Positions 45,052 through 54,190 of a stretch of 64,000 nt of DNA are shown here, piece after piece (within the stretch, counting starts at the first letter, position 1; each line of letters opens with the position of its first letter). A model generated the notes under the pieces. That model ran no database searches, had not been told where the DNA came from, and saw nothing but the letters and a program-made list of their open reading frames with translations. The stretch spans positions 124,001-188,000 of the forward strand of contig NZ_JAAKZG010000008.1 in NCBI RefSeq assembly GCF_011045115.1. The letters run 5' to 3'. A program made the position numbers and the translations under genes. Source of the stretch: Mesorhizobium zhangyense (GTDB lineage Bacteria; Pseudomonadota; Alphaproteobacteria; Rhizobiales; Rhizobiaceae).

Positions 45052-45969
45052 TTAGCCGCCGATCTGCGCCTTGCGGGCGTCGATTATCGGCTGGTAGAAG
45101 GCCGGCGTCACTTCGGTGTAGCTGGTGAAGTCGCCGCCCTGGATGGCGGAGAAACAGGCCGGATCGGACTTCGGCAGATCGACCATGAACTGCTTGAACT
45201 TTGCCTTCATGTTGGCGTCGATTGCGGTGCGCACGACGATCGGGCCGTTCGGGATCAGCGGCGAGCGCCAGACTTCGTTGAAGTCCTTCATGTCGATCAT
45301 GCCCTTGGAAACCATCTTGTGCAGGTTGCCCGAGGTGTAGCCTTCGTCGAACGAGCCTACGCCCGAGCCGAAAGTGGTGCCGGCGTCGAACTTGCCGTCC
45401 TTGACGGCCAGAACGAGGTTTTCATGGCCGCCGCCGAAACCGGTTTCGCCGAAATAGTCCTTGACCGCGACGTTGCCGATATCCTTGGGCAGCGAGGTGA
45501 CGGGGATCAGGTAGCCTGAGGTCGAATCCGGGTCGGCAAAGCCGAGCTTCTTGCCCTTCATGTCGGCCAGCGTCTTGATGCCCGAATCCTTGCGGGCGAC
45601 CATGATCGAATAGTAGCCGGTCGCGCCGTCGGTCTGGACGGTGGTCAGGATCGGCTCGACCGCGTCGGCCTTCGCCAGGTAGATCTTGGCATAGCCCGAG
45701 GCGCCGAGCTCGGCATAGTCGAGCGTGCCGCCGAGCAGGCCCTGGATGACGCCGTCATAGTCGGTCGCCGGGAACAGCTTGACTTCCTTGACGCCGATGG
45801 CAGCCGGAAGCTTGTCGGCGAGGCACTGGTAGTTGCGCAGGCTGTCGGCTTCGTTTTCGCCGCCGAGAATGCCGACGCGGAACACTTCCGGGCTATCGGC
45901 ATGAGCGACCGTGGCACCGGCCAGAGTTGCGAGCGCAACCGCGCCCATAAGGGCTTTCCTTGGGAACAT
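45052..45969 (-). CDS. phnD: Phosphonate ABC transporter substrate-binding protein PhnD
   Basis: 305-residue periplasmic protein. A signal peptide (about 1-24, ending TVAHA) is followed by the phosphonate-binding core: VFRVGILGGENEADSLRNYQ, GTLDYAELGASGYAKIYLA and FADPDSTSGYLIPVTSL, the last holding the Ser/Thr ligand loop. Length is within the family range (about 300-340). It lies 85 bases downstream of phnC. Ligand range (alkylphosphonates, phosphite or phosphate esters) cannot be read from sequence. Confidence 0.92.
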   Translation of the reverse strand: MFPRKALMGAVALATLAGATVAHADSPEVFRVGILGGENEADSLRNYQCLADKLPAAIGVKEVKLFPATDYDGVIQGLLGGTLDYAELGASGYAKIYLAKADAVEPILTTVQTDGATGYYSIMVARKDSGIKTLADMKGKKLGFADPDSTSGYLIPVTSLPKDIGNVAVKDYFGETGFGGGHENLVLAVKDGKFDAGTTFGSGVGSFDEGYTSGNLHKMVSKGMIDMKDFNEVWRSPLIPNGPIVVRTAIDANMKAKFKQFMVDLPKSDPACFSAIQGGDFTSYTEVTPAFYQPIIDARKAQIGG

Positions 45970-46054
45970 GGACGTGTCTCCTGTTAATTCCGATTGATAT
46001 CGATGTGTCTTGTGCAGAACCGGCCCTTCACGCGGGCGAAACGATCACGGACGC

Positions 46055-46897
46055 TCAGTGGCCGGCGTAGGCGGGCTCGAGCGATCCGGCGGATTCGAGT
46101 TTGCGCAGCCGCTCGGGGCGGATGCTGGTCGAGGTAATGGCCTCGGAGATTTCTTCGCCATTGGCATCGGCGCCGTAGACGAGGCGCACGGCCTCGCGGG
46201 TGAGGCTTTCAGGCGCGCCGTCGAACACCACCTTGCCGCCGGCCATGCCGATTATGCGGTTGCAATAGCTGCGCGCCGTGTCCAGCGTGTGCAAATTGGT
46301 GATGACGGTGATGCCTTCCCTCAGGTTGATGTCGCGCAGCGAGTCCATCACCACCTTGGCATTCATCGGGTCGAGCGAGGCGATCGGTTCGTCGGCGAGG
46401 ATCAGCTTCGGCTGCTGCATCAGGGCGCGCGCGATCGCCACGCGCTGCTGCTGGCCACCCGAAAGCGTGCCGGCGCGCTGAAGTGCGGTCGGTGCGATGT
46501 CTAGTCGTTCAAGCGCCGCAATCGCCTGGGCACGTTCCTCGTTGGAGAACATGCCGAGCAGGTTCAGTGCGGTGGAACGGTGGTTGAGCCGGCCGAGCAG
46601 GACGTTGGTCAGCACGTCGAGGCGCGGCACGAGATTGAACTGCTGGAAGATCATGGCGCAGTCGCGCTGCCATCGCCGCAATGTCGCGCCGCGATGGGCC
46701 GACACTTCCGCACCCTCAAAAAAAATCGACCCCTGAGAGGGATCGATAAGACGGTTGATCATGCGCAGAAGGGTCGATTTACCGGCGCCGGAACGGCCGA
46801 TGATGCCGACCATCTGGCCCTGCTCGATTTCCAGCGCGACGCTGTCGACGGCGGTCTTCTTGCCAAATCGGCGCGAGACGTTTCGGATTTCGAGCAT
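46055..46897 (-). CDS. phnC: Phosphonate ABC transporter ATP-binding protein PhnC
   Basis: 280-residue ATPase. Walker A is GRSGAGKST (about 34-42), signature [15 protein letters not shown], Walker [16 protein letters not shown], and the H-loop His is in [11 protein letters not shown]. These are exact PhnC features, including the [10 protein letters not shown] block. ATG 46897 was chosen as it begins [12 protein letters not shown]; the frame continues 11 residues upstream. It is the first gene of the phnCDEE operon, preceded by a Pho-box-like repeat. Confidence 0.94.
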   Translation of the reverse strand: MLEIRNVSRRFGKKTAVDSVALEIEQGQMVGIIGRSGAGKSTLLRMINRLIDPSQGSIFFEGAEVSAHRGATLRRWQRDCAMIFQQFNLVPRLDVLTNVLLGRLNHRSTALNLLGMFSNEERAQAIAALERLDIAPTALQRAGTLSGGQQQRVAIARALMQQPKLILADEPIASLDPMNAKVVMDSLRDINLREGITVITNLHTLDTARSYCNRIIGMAGGKVVFDGAPESLTREAVRLVYGADANGEEISEAITSTSIRPERLRKLESAGSLEPAYAGH

Positions 46898-46966
46898 GGC
46901 GACTTTCCCGTTCGGCTGTTTCAGCCTCATGGGAGGAACTGGCTATCGGACCAACGTGAAGGCGCG

Positions 46967-46984
46967 GTGTCAGTTCGATGTCAG
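46967..46984 (-). promoter_or_regulatory. Pho-box-like direct repeat upstream of phnC
   Basis: Read on the minus strand, CTGACAT-CGAA-CTGACAC has two 7-mers with four-base spacing (11-bp period), each one base from the PhoB half-site CTGTCAT/C. It lies 70 bases upstream of the phnC start in the sense orientation. Together with the site before phnG it suggests common PhoB control. Confidence 0.6.
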
Positions 46985-47065
46985 TTTTGTTACGCTCCAC
47001 AGTCGTGACGGCAGTTTTGGCCGCTTTCAATCGATGAAATCGCTACGAAAGCGGGGTTGAAAGCG

Positions 47066-47482
47066 TCAGGCCCCGCCCGGTGGAACCAGTCTGAAGTCGG
47101 GCAGTTCGCGTAGCGCCAGTTCGGGACCTGCGGGCGAATAGACGACGAAAAGCTGCATCGGCCCGTCGCCGGTGTTGGTGGTAGAATGAAACCGGCTTTC
47201 CGGCACATAGACGGTGCAGCCCGGCCCCACCTTCTGCACGACCGGATTGCCGGCCTCGTCCTCGACCATCTGCTCGCCGCTGCCGGAAATCACGAAGATG
47301 ATCTCCTCCGCGCCCGGATGGTTGTGGCGCGTATGGCCCTGGCCCTTCTGCAGGTCGACGACGCCGCCCGAAAAGCGCGCCGCACCATTCACCTCCGGAG
47401 CCACCGTCAGCGCCAGCCGGCCCCAGTCGAAGGCGAAGGTGTTCACGTCTTTCGGATAGACGAAATTGCGTTCCTTGCTCAT
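47066..47482 (-). CDS. Cupin-domain protein
   Basis: 138-residue single-domain cupin. Cupin motif 1 reads GHTRHNHPGAEEIIFVISGSG (from about residue 49), with the two His and Glu metal ligands; motif 2 reads VPESRFHSTTNTG, with the third His. It is the last gene of a three-gene operon, 13 bases downstream of the PEP-hydrolase-like gene with a GGAGGAG ribosome site. Probably a metal-binding isomerase, dioxygenase or sensor; not assignable further. Confidence 0.85.
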   Translation of the reverse strand: MSKERNFVYPKDVNTFAFDWGRLALTVAPEVNGAARFSGGVVDLQKGQGHTRHNHPGAEEIIFVISGSGEQMVEDEAGNPVVQKVGPGCTVYVPESRFHSTTNTGDGPMQLFVVYSPAGPELALRELPDFRLVPPGGA

Positions 47483-47495
47483 GGCAAACTCCTCC

Positions 47496-48347
47496 TCAAT
47501 TCTGGCTTGCGGCCGGCATCAGCGTCAAGCTCTTGAAGCTCGCCGTCTGGTCTTGAATCGCGGCTTCCGCCGGCAGCCGCTCCATCGAGCTTGCGCCGTA
47601 GAAGCCGTGGCAGCCGCTCGCCCGTTCGAGAATGTAGCGCGCGTCCTCCGGCATCGAGATCGGCCCGCCATGGCAAAGCACGATGACAGCCTTGCGCGTC
47701 GAGCGTGCCGCCTCGGCAATCGCGTCGATCTCCTTCACGCAGTCGTCCAGCGTCTTGGCCGAAGTCGCGCCGATCGAGCCGCCGGTGGTCACGCCCATAT
47801 GCGCAACGACGATGTCCGCGCCGGCCTTGGTCATGGCGCGGGCCTCGTCGGGGTTGAAGACGTAAGGCGTGGTCAGGAGATCGAGCCCATGCGCCAGCGC
47901 GATCATGTCGACCTCTAGGCCGTAGCCCATGCCGGTTTCCTCGAAGCTTTGCCGCATATTGCCGTCGAACAGGCCAATGGTCGGAAAGTTCTGCACGCCG
48001 GAGAAACCCATATCCTTCAATTCGGCGAGGAAGCGCGGCATGAGGATGAACGGGTCGGTGCCGTTGACGCCGGCCAAAACCGGCGTGTGCCTGACCACCG
48101 GCAGCACCTCGACCGCCATTTCCCTAACGATCTCGTTGGCGTTGCCGTAGGCGAGCAGCCCCGCTGCCGAGCCACGACCCGCCATGCGGTAGCGGCCCGA
48201 ATTGTAGATGATGATGAGGTCGATGCCGCCCGCTTCCTCGGCCTTGGCCGACAGGCCGGTGCCCGCCCCGCCGCCGACGATCGGCACGCCGCGTTCGATC
48301 ATGTCGCGGAATTTTTCGAGGATCTTCTTGCGGGGAATGACCGGCAT
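47496..48347 (-). CDS. Phosphoenolpyruvate hydrolase-like TIM-barrel protein
   Basis: 283-residue TIM-barrel protein of the PEP hydrolase/Tm-1 C-terminal-related family. It starts [20 protein letters not shown], then [20 protein letters not shown] and [20 protein letters not shown], followed by [12 protein letters not shown] and FPTIGLFDG. These phrases are conserved in this group. ATG 48347 is used, seven bases after the upstream gene's stop; an in-frame TTG at 48374 overlaps that gene. In plants the homologous domain is fused to a Tm-1-like domain; here the two are neighbouring genes, so they probably form one complex. The reaction is unknown. Confidence 0.87.
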   Translation of the reverse strand: MPVIPRKKILEKFRDMIERGVPIVGGGAGTGLSAKAEEAGGIDLIIIYNSGRYRMAGRGSAAGLLAYGNANEIVREMAVEVLPVVRHTPVLAGVNGTDPFILMPRFLAELKDMGFSGVQNFPTIGLFDGNMRQSFEETGMGYGLEVDMIALAHGLDLLTTPYVFNPDEARAMTKAGADIVVAHMGVTTGGSIGATSAKTLDDCVKEIDAIAEAARSTRKAVIVLCHGGPISMPEDARYILERASGCHGFYGASSMERLPAEAAIQDQTASFKSLTLMPAASQN

Positions 48348-48354
48348 CTGGGTC

Positions 48355-49551
48355 TCACTGTTTTGCGATGGCAAGGAAGGCAGCGGTTGCCGCCTGCGCG
48401 AATTCGGGATCGTTGATATGCAACGGCAGGCGCTCGATGCGCCGGTTCGGCGCCGGCTTCAGGCTCGTCTCTATGGCGTCAAAGAGTGCTTCGTCAGCTT
48501 CGGGATCGAAGAAGGCACCGCCCTCGACATCGAGCGCGGAAACACCTTTTTCGGGGATCAGAAAATGCACCGGCCCCTCGCAGGCGCTGAGCTTTTGGCC
48601 GATCCATTGGCCGATCTGGCGGCATTCATTCGCGGTCGTGCGCATCAGCGTCACATTGGAATTGTGCTTGTAGAACAGCCGTTCGCGATAGCGCACCGGC
48701 ACGGTTTCCGGCGCCCAGAAATTTATCATGTCGAGCGCTCCAACCGAGCCGACATAGGGCAGTCTGGTCCGCGCAATGGCATCCAGCCTGTCCTCGCCGG
48801 CAGCCAATACACCGCCGAACAAAAGGTCGCAGATTTCCGTCGTGGTGATGTCGATGACGCCGGCGAGCATCGAACTGTCTACCAGCTTTTCCATCGTCCG
48901 CCCGCCGGTGCCCGTGGCGTGGAAGACGAGGCAGTCATAGCGGTCGCGCAACCGCTCCGAAATCGCCGTCACGCAAGGCGTGGTGACGCCGAACATCGTC
49001 AGCCCGATCGCTGGCCGGCCATCCTCGATTTTGGCGGGGTTGGCGGCCATGCCGGCGATTGCCTGCGCGGCATTCGACAGCACCACGCGGCTGATCCGGT
49101 TCAGCCCGGCGAGGTCGGTGATCGACGGCACCATGACGATGTCGGAGACGCCGACGTAAGGCGAGACGTCGCCCGAGGCGAGCGTCGAGACCATGATCTT
49201 GGGCAGGCCGAGCGGCAGTTCGCGCATGCCGGCGGTCACGATCGAGGTGCCGCCACCCCCGCCGATGCCGATGATGCCGGCAATGTCGTTGCGCTTGGTG
49301 ATGAACCGCGAAAAGGCATTCGCCATCGCCGCAACCGCGCGGCCACGGTCGCCGCTGGCGAGTTCCGCCTGGGTCGTGTCCGCGCCATGCTGCACGACCT
49401 CGGCAGCGGAAATCTCGGCGTCGATTCCGGCAGGCGTCGTGCCGACATCGACCCGCACCGGCGCCGCACCCAGTGCCGCAATCCGTGCTGCGAGGTAGTC
49501 GAGCTCCTCGCCCTTTGTGTCGGCTGTGCCGACCACATAGATGCGCTTCAC
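48355..49551 (-). CDS. Tm-1-like ATP-binding domain protein (UPF0261)
   Basis: 398-residue protein of the UPF0261/Tm-1 N-terminal family. It begins [20 protein letters not shown] and contains a Gly-rich nucleotide-type loop [20 protein letters not shown] (about 95-115), then [19 protein letters not shown], which is strongly conserved. GTG 49551 is chosen because GGAGGGA lies directly upstream; longer in-frame readings lack a ribosome site. It is first in a three-gene operon and divergent from a TetR gene. The plant homologue blocks a viral replicase, but the bacterial role is unknown. Confidence 0.88.
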   Translation of the reverse strand: MKRIYVVGTADTKGEELDYLAARIAALGAAPVRVDVGTTPAGIDAEISAAEVVQHGADTTQAELASGDRGRAVAAMANAFSRFITKRNDIAGIIGIGGGGGTSIVTAGMRELPLGLPKIMVSTLASGDVSPYVGVSDIVMVPSITDLAGLNRISRVVLSNAAQAIAGMAANPAKIEDGRPAIGLTMFGVTTPCVTAISERLRDRYDCLVFHATGTGGRTMEKLVDSSMLAGVIDITTTEICDLLFGGVLAAGEDRLDAIARTRLPYVGSVGALDMINFWAPETVPVRYRERLFYKHNSNVTLMRTTANECRQIGQWIGQKLSACEGPVHFLIPEKGVSALDVEGGAFFDPEADEALFDAIETSLKPAPNRRIERLPLHINDPEFAQAATAAFLAIAKQ

Positions 49552-49659
49552 GGTCCCTCCTGCCGCGACCATTTTCCCCCGTCGCAGCCTGTCTCCGTCA
49601 TGTTTCCGAACGGCTGATTCAACCATTGCAAATTTTTGAGACGCGCGTATCGTATTGAT

Positions 49660-50298
49660 ATGGCAGTCTCACGTCAACAAGCCGAAATCGTCGAAGAAGC
49701 CGAGCGCGGCCCCCGGGCGCGCACGCGCCGGCTCATGCTGGATACGGCAATCCGGCTGATGCAGGCCGGCGCGACGCCTTCGGTCAGCGAGGCGGCGGAA
49801 GCAGCCGGCGTGTCGCGCGCGACGGCCTATCGTTATTTCCCAAGCCAGGCCGCCCTTGTGCAGGCCGTGGTCGACGAGGGGCTTGGCCCGATCCTCGACT
49901 GGCGTTCAAATTCGAAGGACACAGGCGAACGCGTCGCCGATCTCATCGGCACATCGCTGCCGCGCATCGAGGAATTCGAGGCGACCTTCAAGGCCGCGCT
50001 GAAGCTGTCGCTGGACCAGTGGGCCCGGCGCCAGGCCGGCACGCTGGGCGCCGAGCCGCAGCTCACGCGCGGTCATCGCGTCGAGCTTCTGCGCGAGGCG
50101 ATCGCTCCGCTCGGTGGTTTGATTTCGCCCGCGGCAAGCGAGCGGCTGGCGCAGTCGCTGTCGCTCGTTTTCGGCGTCGAGGTGCTGATCGTGCTGAAGG
50201 ATATGTGGGGTTTGGGCAGCGAGGAAACCCGCTCGGTCGCGCAATGGGCAGCTGCAGCGCTTGTGCGCGCTGCAATCAGCGAGGGTGGTGCGGCATAG
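49660..50298 (+). CDS. TetR-family transcriptional regulator
   Basis: 212-residue regulator. The N-terminal helix-turn-helix (about 20-75) reads RARTRRLMLDTAIRLMQAG then SVSEAAEAAGVSRATAYRYF, the standard TetR recognition helix; the ligand domain is all-helical. ATG 49660 starts the natural N-terminus; an in-frame TTG (49636) would add eight residues. It is divergent from the Tm-1-like operon with a 108-base gap, so it probably represses that operon and itself. No convincing long palindrome was found in the gap. Confidence 0.88.
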   Translation: MAVSRQQAEIVEEAERGPRARTRRLMLDTAIRLMQAGATPSVSEAAEAAGVSRATAYRYFPSQAALVQAVVDEGLGPILDWRSNSKDTGERVADLIGTSLPRIEEFEATFKAALKLSLDQWARRQAGTLGAEPQLTRGHRVELLREAIAPLGGLISPAASERLAQSLSLVFGVEVLIVLKDMWGLGSEETRSVAQWAAAALVRAAISEGGAA

Positions 50299-50487
50299 AA
50301 GAGGCGGCATTGGTCTGCGCAAGCAGGCGTGCAAATCTGGTTCTACCAGATTTGATGTTTTGCTGTGTCGCTAGTGGTCTATGTCTATAACGGATTTCTA
50401 TCGGTTTCTGACATGCAGAAGCCGGAATAAATATAAAATTCTTGTGAAGCCGTGTCAGGTTAGCCCCGGCTCCATCAAAGAAAGCAC

Positions 50488-50517
50488 TTGACGGCAAAGC
50501 GCCAATTGGTAATACCA
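50488..50517 (+). promoter_or_regulatory. Promoter with overlapping GntR-type palindrome
   Basis: TTGACG (50488-50493) and TAATAC (50510-50515), 16 bases apart, form a plausible promoter for the ABC operon. TGGTA-A-TACCA (50507-50517) is a palindrome over the -10 and contains the same TAATACCA octamer found three times at 14333-14362. The remaining 50299-50677 interval shows only an A/T-rich patch near 50430 and no gene. Confidence 0.5.
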
Positions 50518-50677
50518 GATGGACAGGAGGAGCGGATTGGGCATTGTCGCCTAAATCGGTTCAGGGCAGGTCGAGGAGGACCGCGCCCCAAAGCAGCAGC
50601 ACTGAAAGACTACCCGGAGCAGCGCCGCGCGCTGCCCGACCAAGAGGTAGAGTTGCGCACCACGGGAGGAACGCATA

Positions 50678-51988
50678 ATGCGCAAGACATTGACCGGCCT
50701 GCTTGCCGGTATCGGCCTATCGCTAGCCTGCAGCACTTCGGCTTTTTCACAGGAACTGACCATATTCTGGGCGGAATGGGATCCGGCCAACTATCTTCAG
50801 GAACTGGTCAACCAGTATGAAGCCGAAACCGGTGTGAAGGTCACCGTCGAAACGACGCCCTGGGCCGATTTCCAGACCAAGACCTTCACCGAATTCAACG
50901 CCAAGGGCGATGCCTACGACATGGTCGTCGGTGACTCGCAATGGCTCGGCGCCGGCTCGACCGGCGGTCACTATGTCGACCTGACCGACTTCTTCAAGAA
51001 GCACAATCTCGGCGAGGTCATGGCGCCCGCCACCGTCAAGTCCTATGCCGAATATCCCGGCAATAGCGGCAAGTACTGGGCGATCCCGCTCGAGGGTGAC
51101 GCCGTCGGCTGGTCCTATCGCAAGGACTGGTTCGAGGACCCGAAGGAGAAGGAAGCCTTCAAGGCCAAATATGGCTACGAGCTCGACGTGCCGAAGGACT
51201 GGAAGGCGCTGCGCGACATTTCCGAGTTCTTCTATCGCCCGGACGAGAAGCGCTACGGCATCGCCATCTACACCGACAATTCCTATGACGCGATGGCGAT
51301 GGGCTTCGAAAACGCGCTGTTCAGCTATGGCGGCGAGCTTGGTGATTACACGACCTACAAGGTCGACGGCATCATCAACTCGGACAAGGCGGTCGCTGCC
51401 CTCGACGCCTACAAGGAGCTCTACAAGTTCACGCCTCCGGGCTGGGCCAAGACCTTCTTCGTCGAAAACAACCAGGCCATCACCGAAGGCCTGGCGGCAA
51501 TGAGCATGAACTATTTTGCTTTCTTCCCCTCGCTGCTGAACGAGGCGACCAATCCGCACGCCAAGAACACGGGCTTCTTCGCCAACCCTCCGGGGCCGGA
51601 TGGCGACCAGTTCGCAGCCCTTGGCGGACAGGGTATTTCGATCGTGTCCTATTCCAAGAACCAGGAAGAGGCGCTGAAATTCCTCGAATGGTTCATCAAG
51701 GACGATACCCAGAAGAAGTGGGCCGAACTCGGCGGCTACACCTGCTCGAAGGCCGTGCTTGAATCGGCCGAATTCCAGAACGCCACGCCCTACAACAAGG
51801 CCTTCTACGAGACCATGTTCAAGGTGAAGGATTTCTGGGCGGTGCCGGAATATGCCGAACTGCTCCAGCAGCTCAACCAGCGTCTCTATCCGCACATCGT
51901 CGGCGGCGAAGGCTCGTCGAAGGAAGTGCTCGACGCGCTGGCCGGCGACTGGAAAGCGACCTTCGCCAAATACGGCCGCGGTCAGTAA
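50678..51988 (+). CDS. Extracellular solute-binding protein, carbohydrate (family 1)
   Basis: 436-residue periplasmic binding protein. A signal peptide (about 1-25, RKTLTGLLAGIGLSLACSTS, cleaved near AFS-QE) precedes ELTIFWAEWDPANYLQEL. The hinge and lobe sequences, such as DMVVGDSQWLGAGSTGGHY, are typical of sugar-binding proteins from alphaproteobacteria. It is first in a six-gene operon with two permeases, a small membrane protein and two ATPases. A short stem (ACCCC/GGGGT near 51997-52012) after the stop may protect its mRNA. Confidence 0.91.
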   Translation: MRKTLTGLLAGIGLSLACSTSAFSQELTIFWAEWDPANYLQELVNQYEAETGVKVTVETTPWADFQTKTFTEFNAKGDAYDMVVGDSQWLGAGSTGGHYVDLTDFFKKHNLGEVMAPATVKSYAEYPGNSGKYWAIPLEGDAVGWSYRKDWFEDPKEKEAFKAKYGYELDVPKDWKALRDISEFFYRPDEKRYGIAIYTDNSYDAMAMGFENALFSYGGELGDYTTYKVDGIINSDKAVAALDAYKELYKFTPPGWAKTFFVENNQAITEGLAAMSMNYFAFFPSLLNEATNPHAKNTGFFANPPGPDGDQFAALGGQGISIVSYSKNQEEALKFLEWFIKDDTQKKWAELGGYTCSKAVLESAEFQNATPYNKAFYETMFKVKDFWAVPEYAELLQQLNQRLYPHIVGGEGSSKEVLDALAGDWKATFAKYGRGQ

Positions 51989-52117
51989 ACACCTATACCC
52001 CTTGGAGGGGGTGCCTAAAGCGCCTCCTCCTTTTCTTTCGCCAGATCCATCGAGGCGCGGCAACAGCGCAGGTCCGGCGGATAAAATATCGGAAGCCTCT
52101 CGGAGGAGGAGAGTTTC

Positions 52118-53023
52118 TTGGCGACAGCAGTCATGACCACGCTCGATCAGCGCACGCGTGCAGCCAGCCGCGGCATGAGCGACATCTCGATCCGCAACCT
52201 GTTCATCATTCCGACGATCCTGTTTCTGATCGTCTTCAACATCTTTCCGCTGCTTTACTCGCTCTATTATTCCTTCACCGATTTCCGTGCTTCCACCAAC
52301 GCGCCGGCCAATTTCGTCGGCCTGCAGAATTATCGCGAGCTTCTGAACGACCCCTTCATCTGGTCGAACTTCGCCATCACCGCCCAATATGTCATCGTCT
52401 CGGTCACGGGGCAGGTGCTGGTCGGTTTCGGCGTGGCGATGCTGCTCAACCGCGACATCCCCTTCAAGGGGCTGATCACGACGCTGCTGCTCCTGCCGAT
52501 GATGCTGTCCATGGCCGTCGTCGGCCTGTTTTGGAAGCTGCTCTACGACCCGTCATGGGGCGTCATCAACTATGCGCTGGGCCTCGGCAATTTCGAGTGG
52601 CTGGCCAATCCCAAGATGGCGCTCTACGCGGTCGCTATCACCGATATCTGGATGTGGTCGCCCTTCGTCATGCTGCTGTCGCTCGCCGGCCTGTCGGCGG
52701 TGCCAAAGCATCTCTACGAAGCCGCCGCCATCGACCGCGCCGGCTCGTTCTACACCTTCTTCCGCATCACGCTGCCGCTGGTAGCACCCATCCTGATGAT
52801 CGCCATCATCTTCCGCACCATGGAAGCCTTCAAGACCTTCGATCTGGCCTACATCCTGACCAGCCAGCCGACCACCGAGGTCATATCGATCCGGCTCTAC
52901 AAGATGGCGTTCCAGGAGTGGCAGACCGGACGGTCCTGCGCGCTCGCCTACATCGTGCTGATCATGGTCATCGCCATCACCAACATCTACGTGAAGTACC
53001 TGAACAAAGTGAAGGAGCGCTGA
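52118..53023 (+). CDS. Sugar ABC transporter permease, MalF/UgpA type
   Basis: 301-residue six-helix permease. TM1 is LFIIPTILFLIVFNIFPLLY, and the EAA coupling loop is LYEAAAIDRAGSFYTFFRIT (about 202-221). It starts at TTG 52118 because the long GGAGGAGGAG site ends six bases upstream; an ATG five codons later is too far from it. It follows the binding-protein gene by 129 bases. It forms the channel with the next gene's product. Confidence 0.91.
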   Translation: MATAVMTTLDQRTRAASRGMSDISIRNLFIIPTILFLIVFNIFPLLYSLYYSFTDFRASTNAPANFVGLQNYRELLNDPFIWSNFAITAQYVIVSVTGQVLVGFGVAMLLNRDIPFKGLITTLLLLPMMLSMAVVGLFWKLLYDPSWGVINYALGLGNFEWLANPKMALYAVAITDIWMWSPFVMLLSLAGLSAVPKHLYEAAAIDRAGSFYTFFRITLPLVAPILMIAIIFRTMEAFKTFDLAYILTSQPTTEVISIRLYKMAFQEWQTGRSCALAYIVLIMVIAITNIYVKYLNKVKER

Positions 53024-53024
53024 G

Positions 53025-53984
53025 ATGGCTGCAGTTCGCACCGGCAGCGAAATCGCGCTCAACCGCTTTGCCGTCGTCATTGTCCTGATCGTGACGCTGA
53101 TCTTCCTGGCGCCGATCTACTGGATCACCTCGACCGCCTTCAAGCCGCGCAATCTGGCGACCACGATACCGCCGACTGTGGTCTTCGAGCCCGAGATTTC
53201 GCCCTTCGTGAAGCTCTTCACCAAGCGTGCACAACTGCGCTCGGCCCCGACGCCTGAAGAATATGCCGCCGCCCCGTGGTGGGAGCGTCTCGTCTTCGAC
53301 GGCGGCGAAAAGGTCGTGCGTTCCGGCAAGGGCGAGGTCCAGCTTTCCGGCTATCCCAGCCGCTTCATGAACTCGCTCATCGTGGCCATCACGTCGACCG
53401 TGCTCGCGGTCGGCATGGGCACCTTCACCGCCTACGGGTTTTCGCGCTTCAAGGTGAAAGGCGAGCAGGACCTGCTCTTCTTCATCCTGTCGACGCGTAT
53501 GCTGCCGCCCGTCGTGGTGGCCATCCCGATGTTCCTGATGTACCGCGCGGTCGGCCTCAACGACACGCATTGGGGCCTGATCATCCTCTATACCGCCTTC
53601 AACCTTTCCTTCTCGGTCTGGCTCATGAAGGGCTTCATCGACGAGATACCCAAGGAGTATGAGGAGGCGGCCCTTGTCGACGGCTACACGCGCATGGAGG
53701 CCTTCTTCAAGATCGTCCTGCCCGAAGCCGCCACCGGCATCGCAGCCACTGCCGTGTTCTGCTTCATCACGGCATGGAACGAATACGCTTTCGCGCTGAT
53801 CATGACCAACCGCCGCGCCCAGACCGCGCCGCCCTTCATTCCCTCGCAGGTCGGTTCCGGCCTGCCCGACTGGACGGTGATCGCCGCCGGAACCTTCCTG
53901 TTCCTGCTGCCGGTAGCGATCTTCACATTCCTCCTGCGCAACCACCTGCTGCGCGGCATGTCCTTCGGAGCGATCCGCAAATGA
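53025..53984 (+). CDS. Sugar ABC transporter permease, MalG/UgpE type
   Basis: 319-residue permease. After TM1 (VVIVLIVTLIFLAPIYWITS) there is an enlarged periplasmic loop (about 45-110) carrying a charged segment, then the standard core with the EAA loop YEEAALVDGYTRMEAFFKIV (about 209-228). It begins one base after the previous stop. The extra loop makes it about 40 residues longer than usual MalG relatives. It overlaps the small membrane protein gene by four bases. Confidence 0.91.
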   Translation: MAAVRTGSEIALNRFAVVIVLIVTLIFLAPIYWITSTAFKPRNLATTIPPTVVFEPEISPFVKLFTKRAQLRSAPTPEEYAAAPWWERLVFDGGEKVVRSGKGEVQLSGYPSRFMNSLIVAITSTVLAVGMGTFTAYGFSRFKVKGEQDLLFFILSTRMLPPVVVAIPMFLMYRAVGLNDTHWGLIILYTAFNLSFSVWLMKGFIDEIPKEYEEAALVDGYTRMEAFFKIVLPEAATGIAATAVFCFITAWNEYAFALIMTNRRAQTAPPFIPSQVGSGLPDWTVIAAGTFLFLLPVAIFTFLLRNHLLRGMSFGAIRK

Positions 53985-54190
53985 TCCGCAGCGATACTCT
54001 TCAGCGCATAGCCGAGATCGTCATGGTGCTGGGCATTATCGCCCTGTGCCAGCCGTGGAACCTGTTCCTGCATCGCTATGGACTGACCGTCATTATTGTC
54101 GGCCTGATAACCTTCATGTGCACCAACTGGTTCGGCTCCAAGGTGGTGACCGAAGTGGAAGGCCCGCGCGGCAAGGAGGGCCACTCGTGA
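53981..54190 (+). CDS. Small membrane protein of the ABC transporter operon
   Basis: 69-residue protein with two hydrophobic segments: RIAEIVMVLGIIALCQPWNL (about 9-28) and LTVIIVGLITFMCTNWF (about 35-51), and a charged C-terminus. It overlaps both neighbours by four bases (ATGA upstream, GTGA downstream), which strongly supports translation. No family assignment is made. Glycerol-type ABC operons of rhizobia also include a small membrane gene between permease and other genes, so it may be an accessory subunit. Easily missed in annotation. Confidence 0.8.
   Translation: MIRSDTLQRIAEIVMVLGIIALCQPWNLFLHRYGLTVIIVGLITFMCTNWFGSKVVTEVEGPRGKEGHS

Noticed and set aside
48208-49617. 469-codon plus-strand open frame opposite the Tm-1-like gene
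   Set aside because: Antisense shadow of a conserved UPF0261 gene, with no recognisable family motif.
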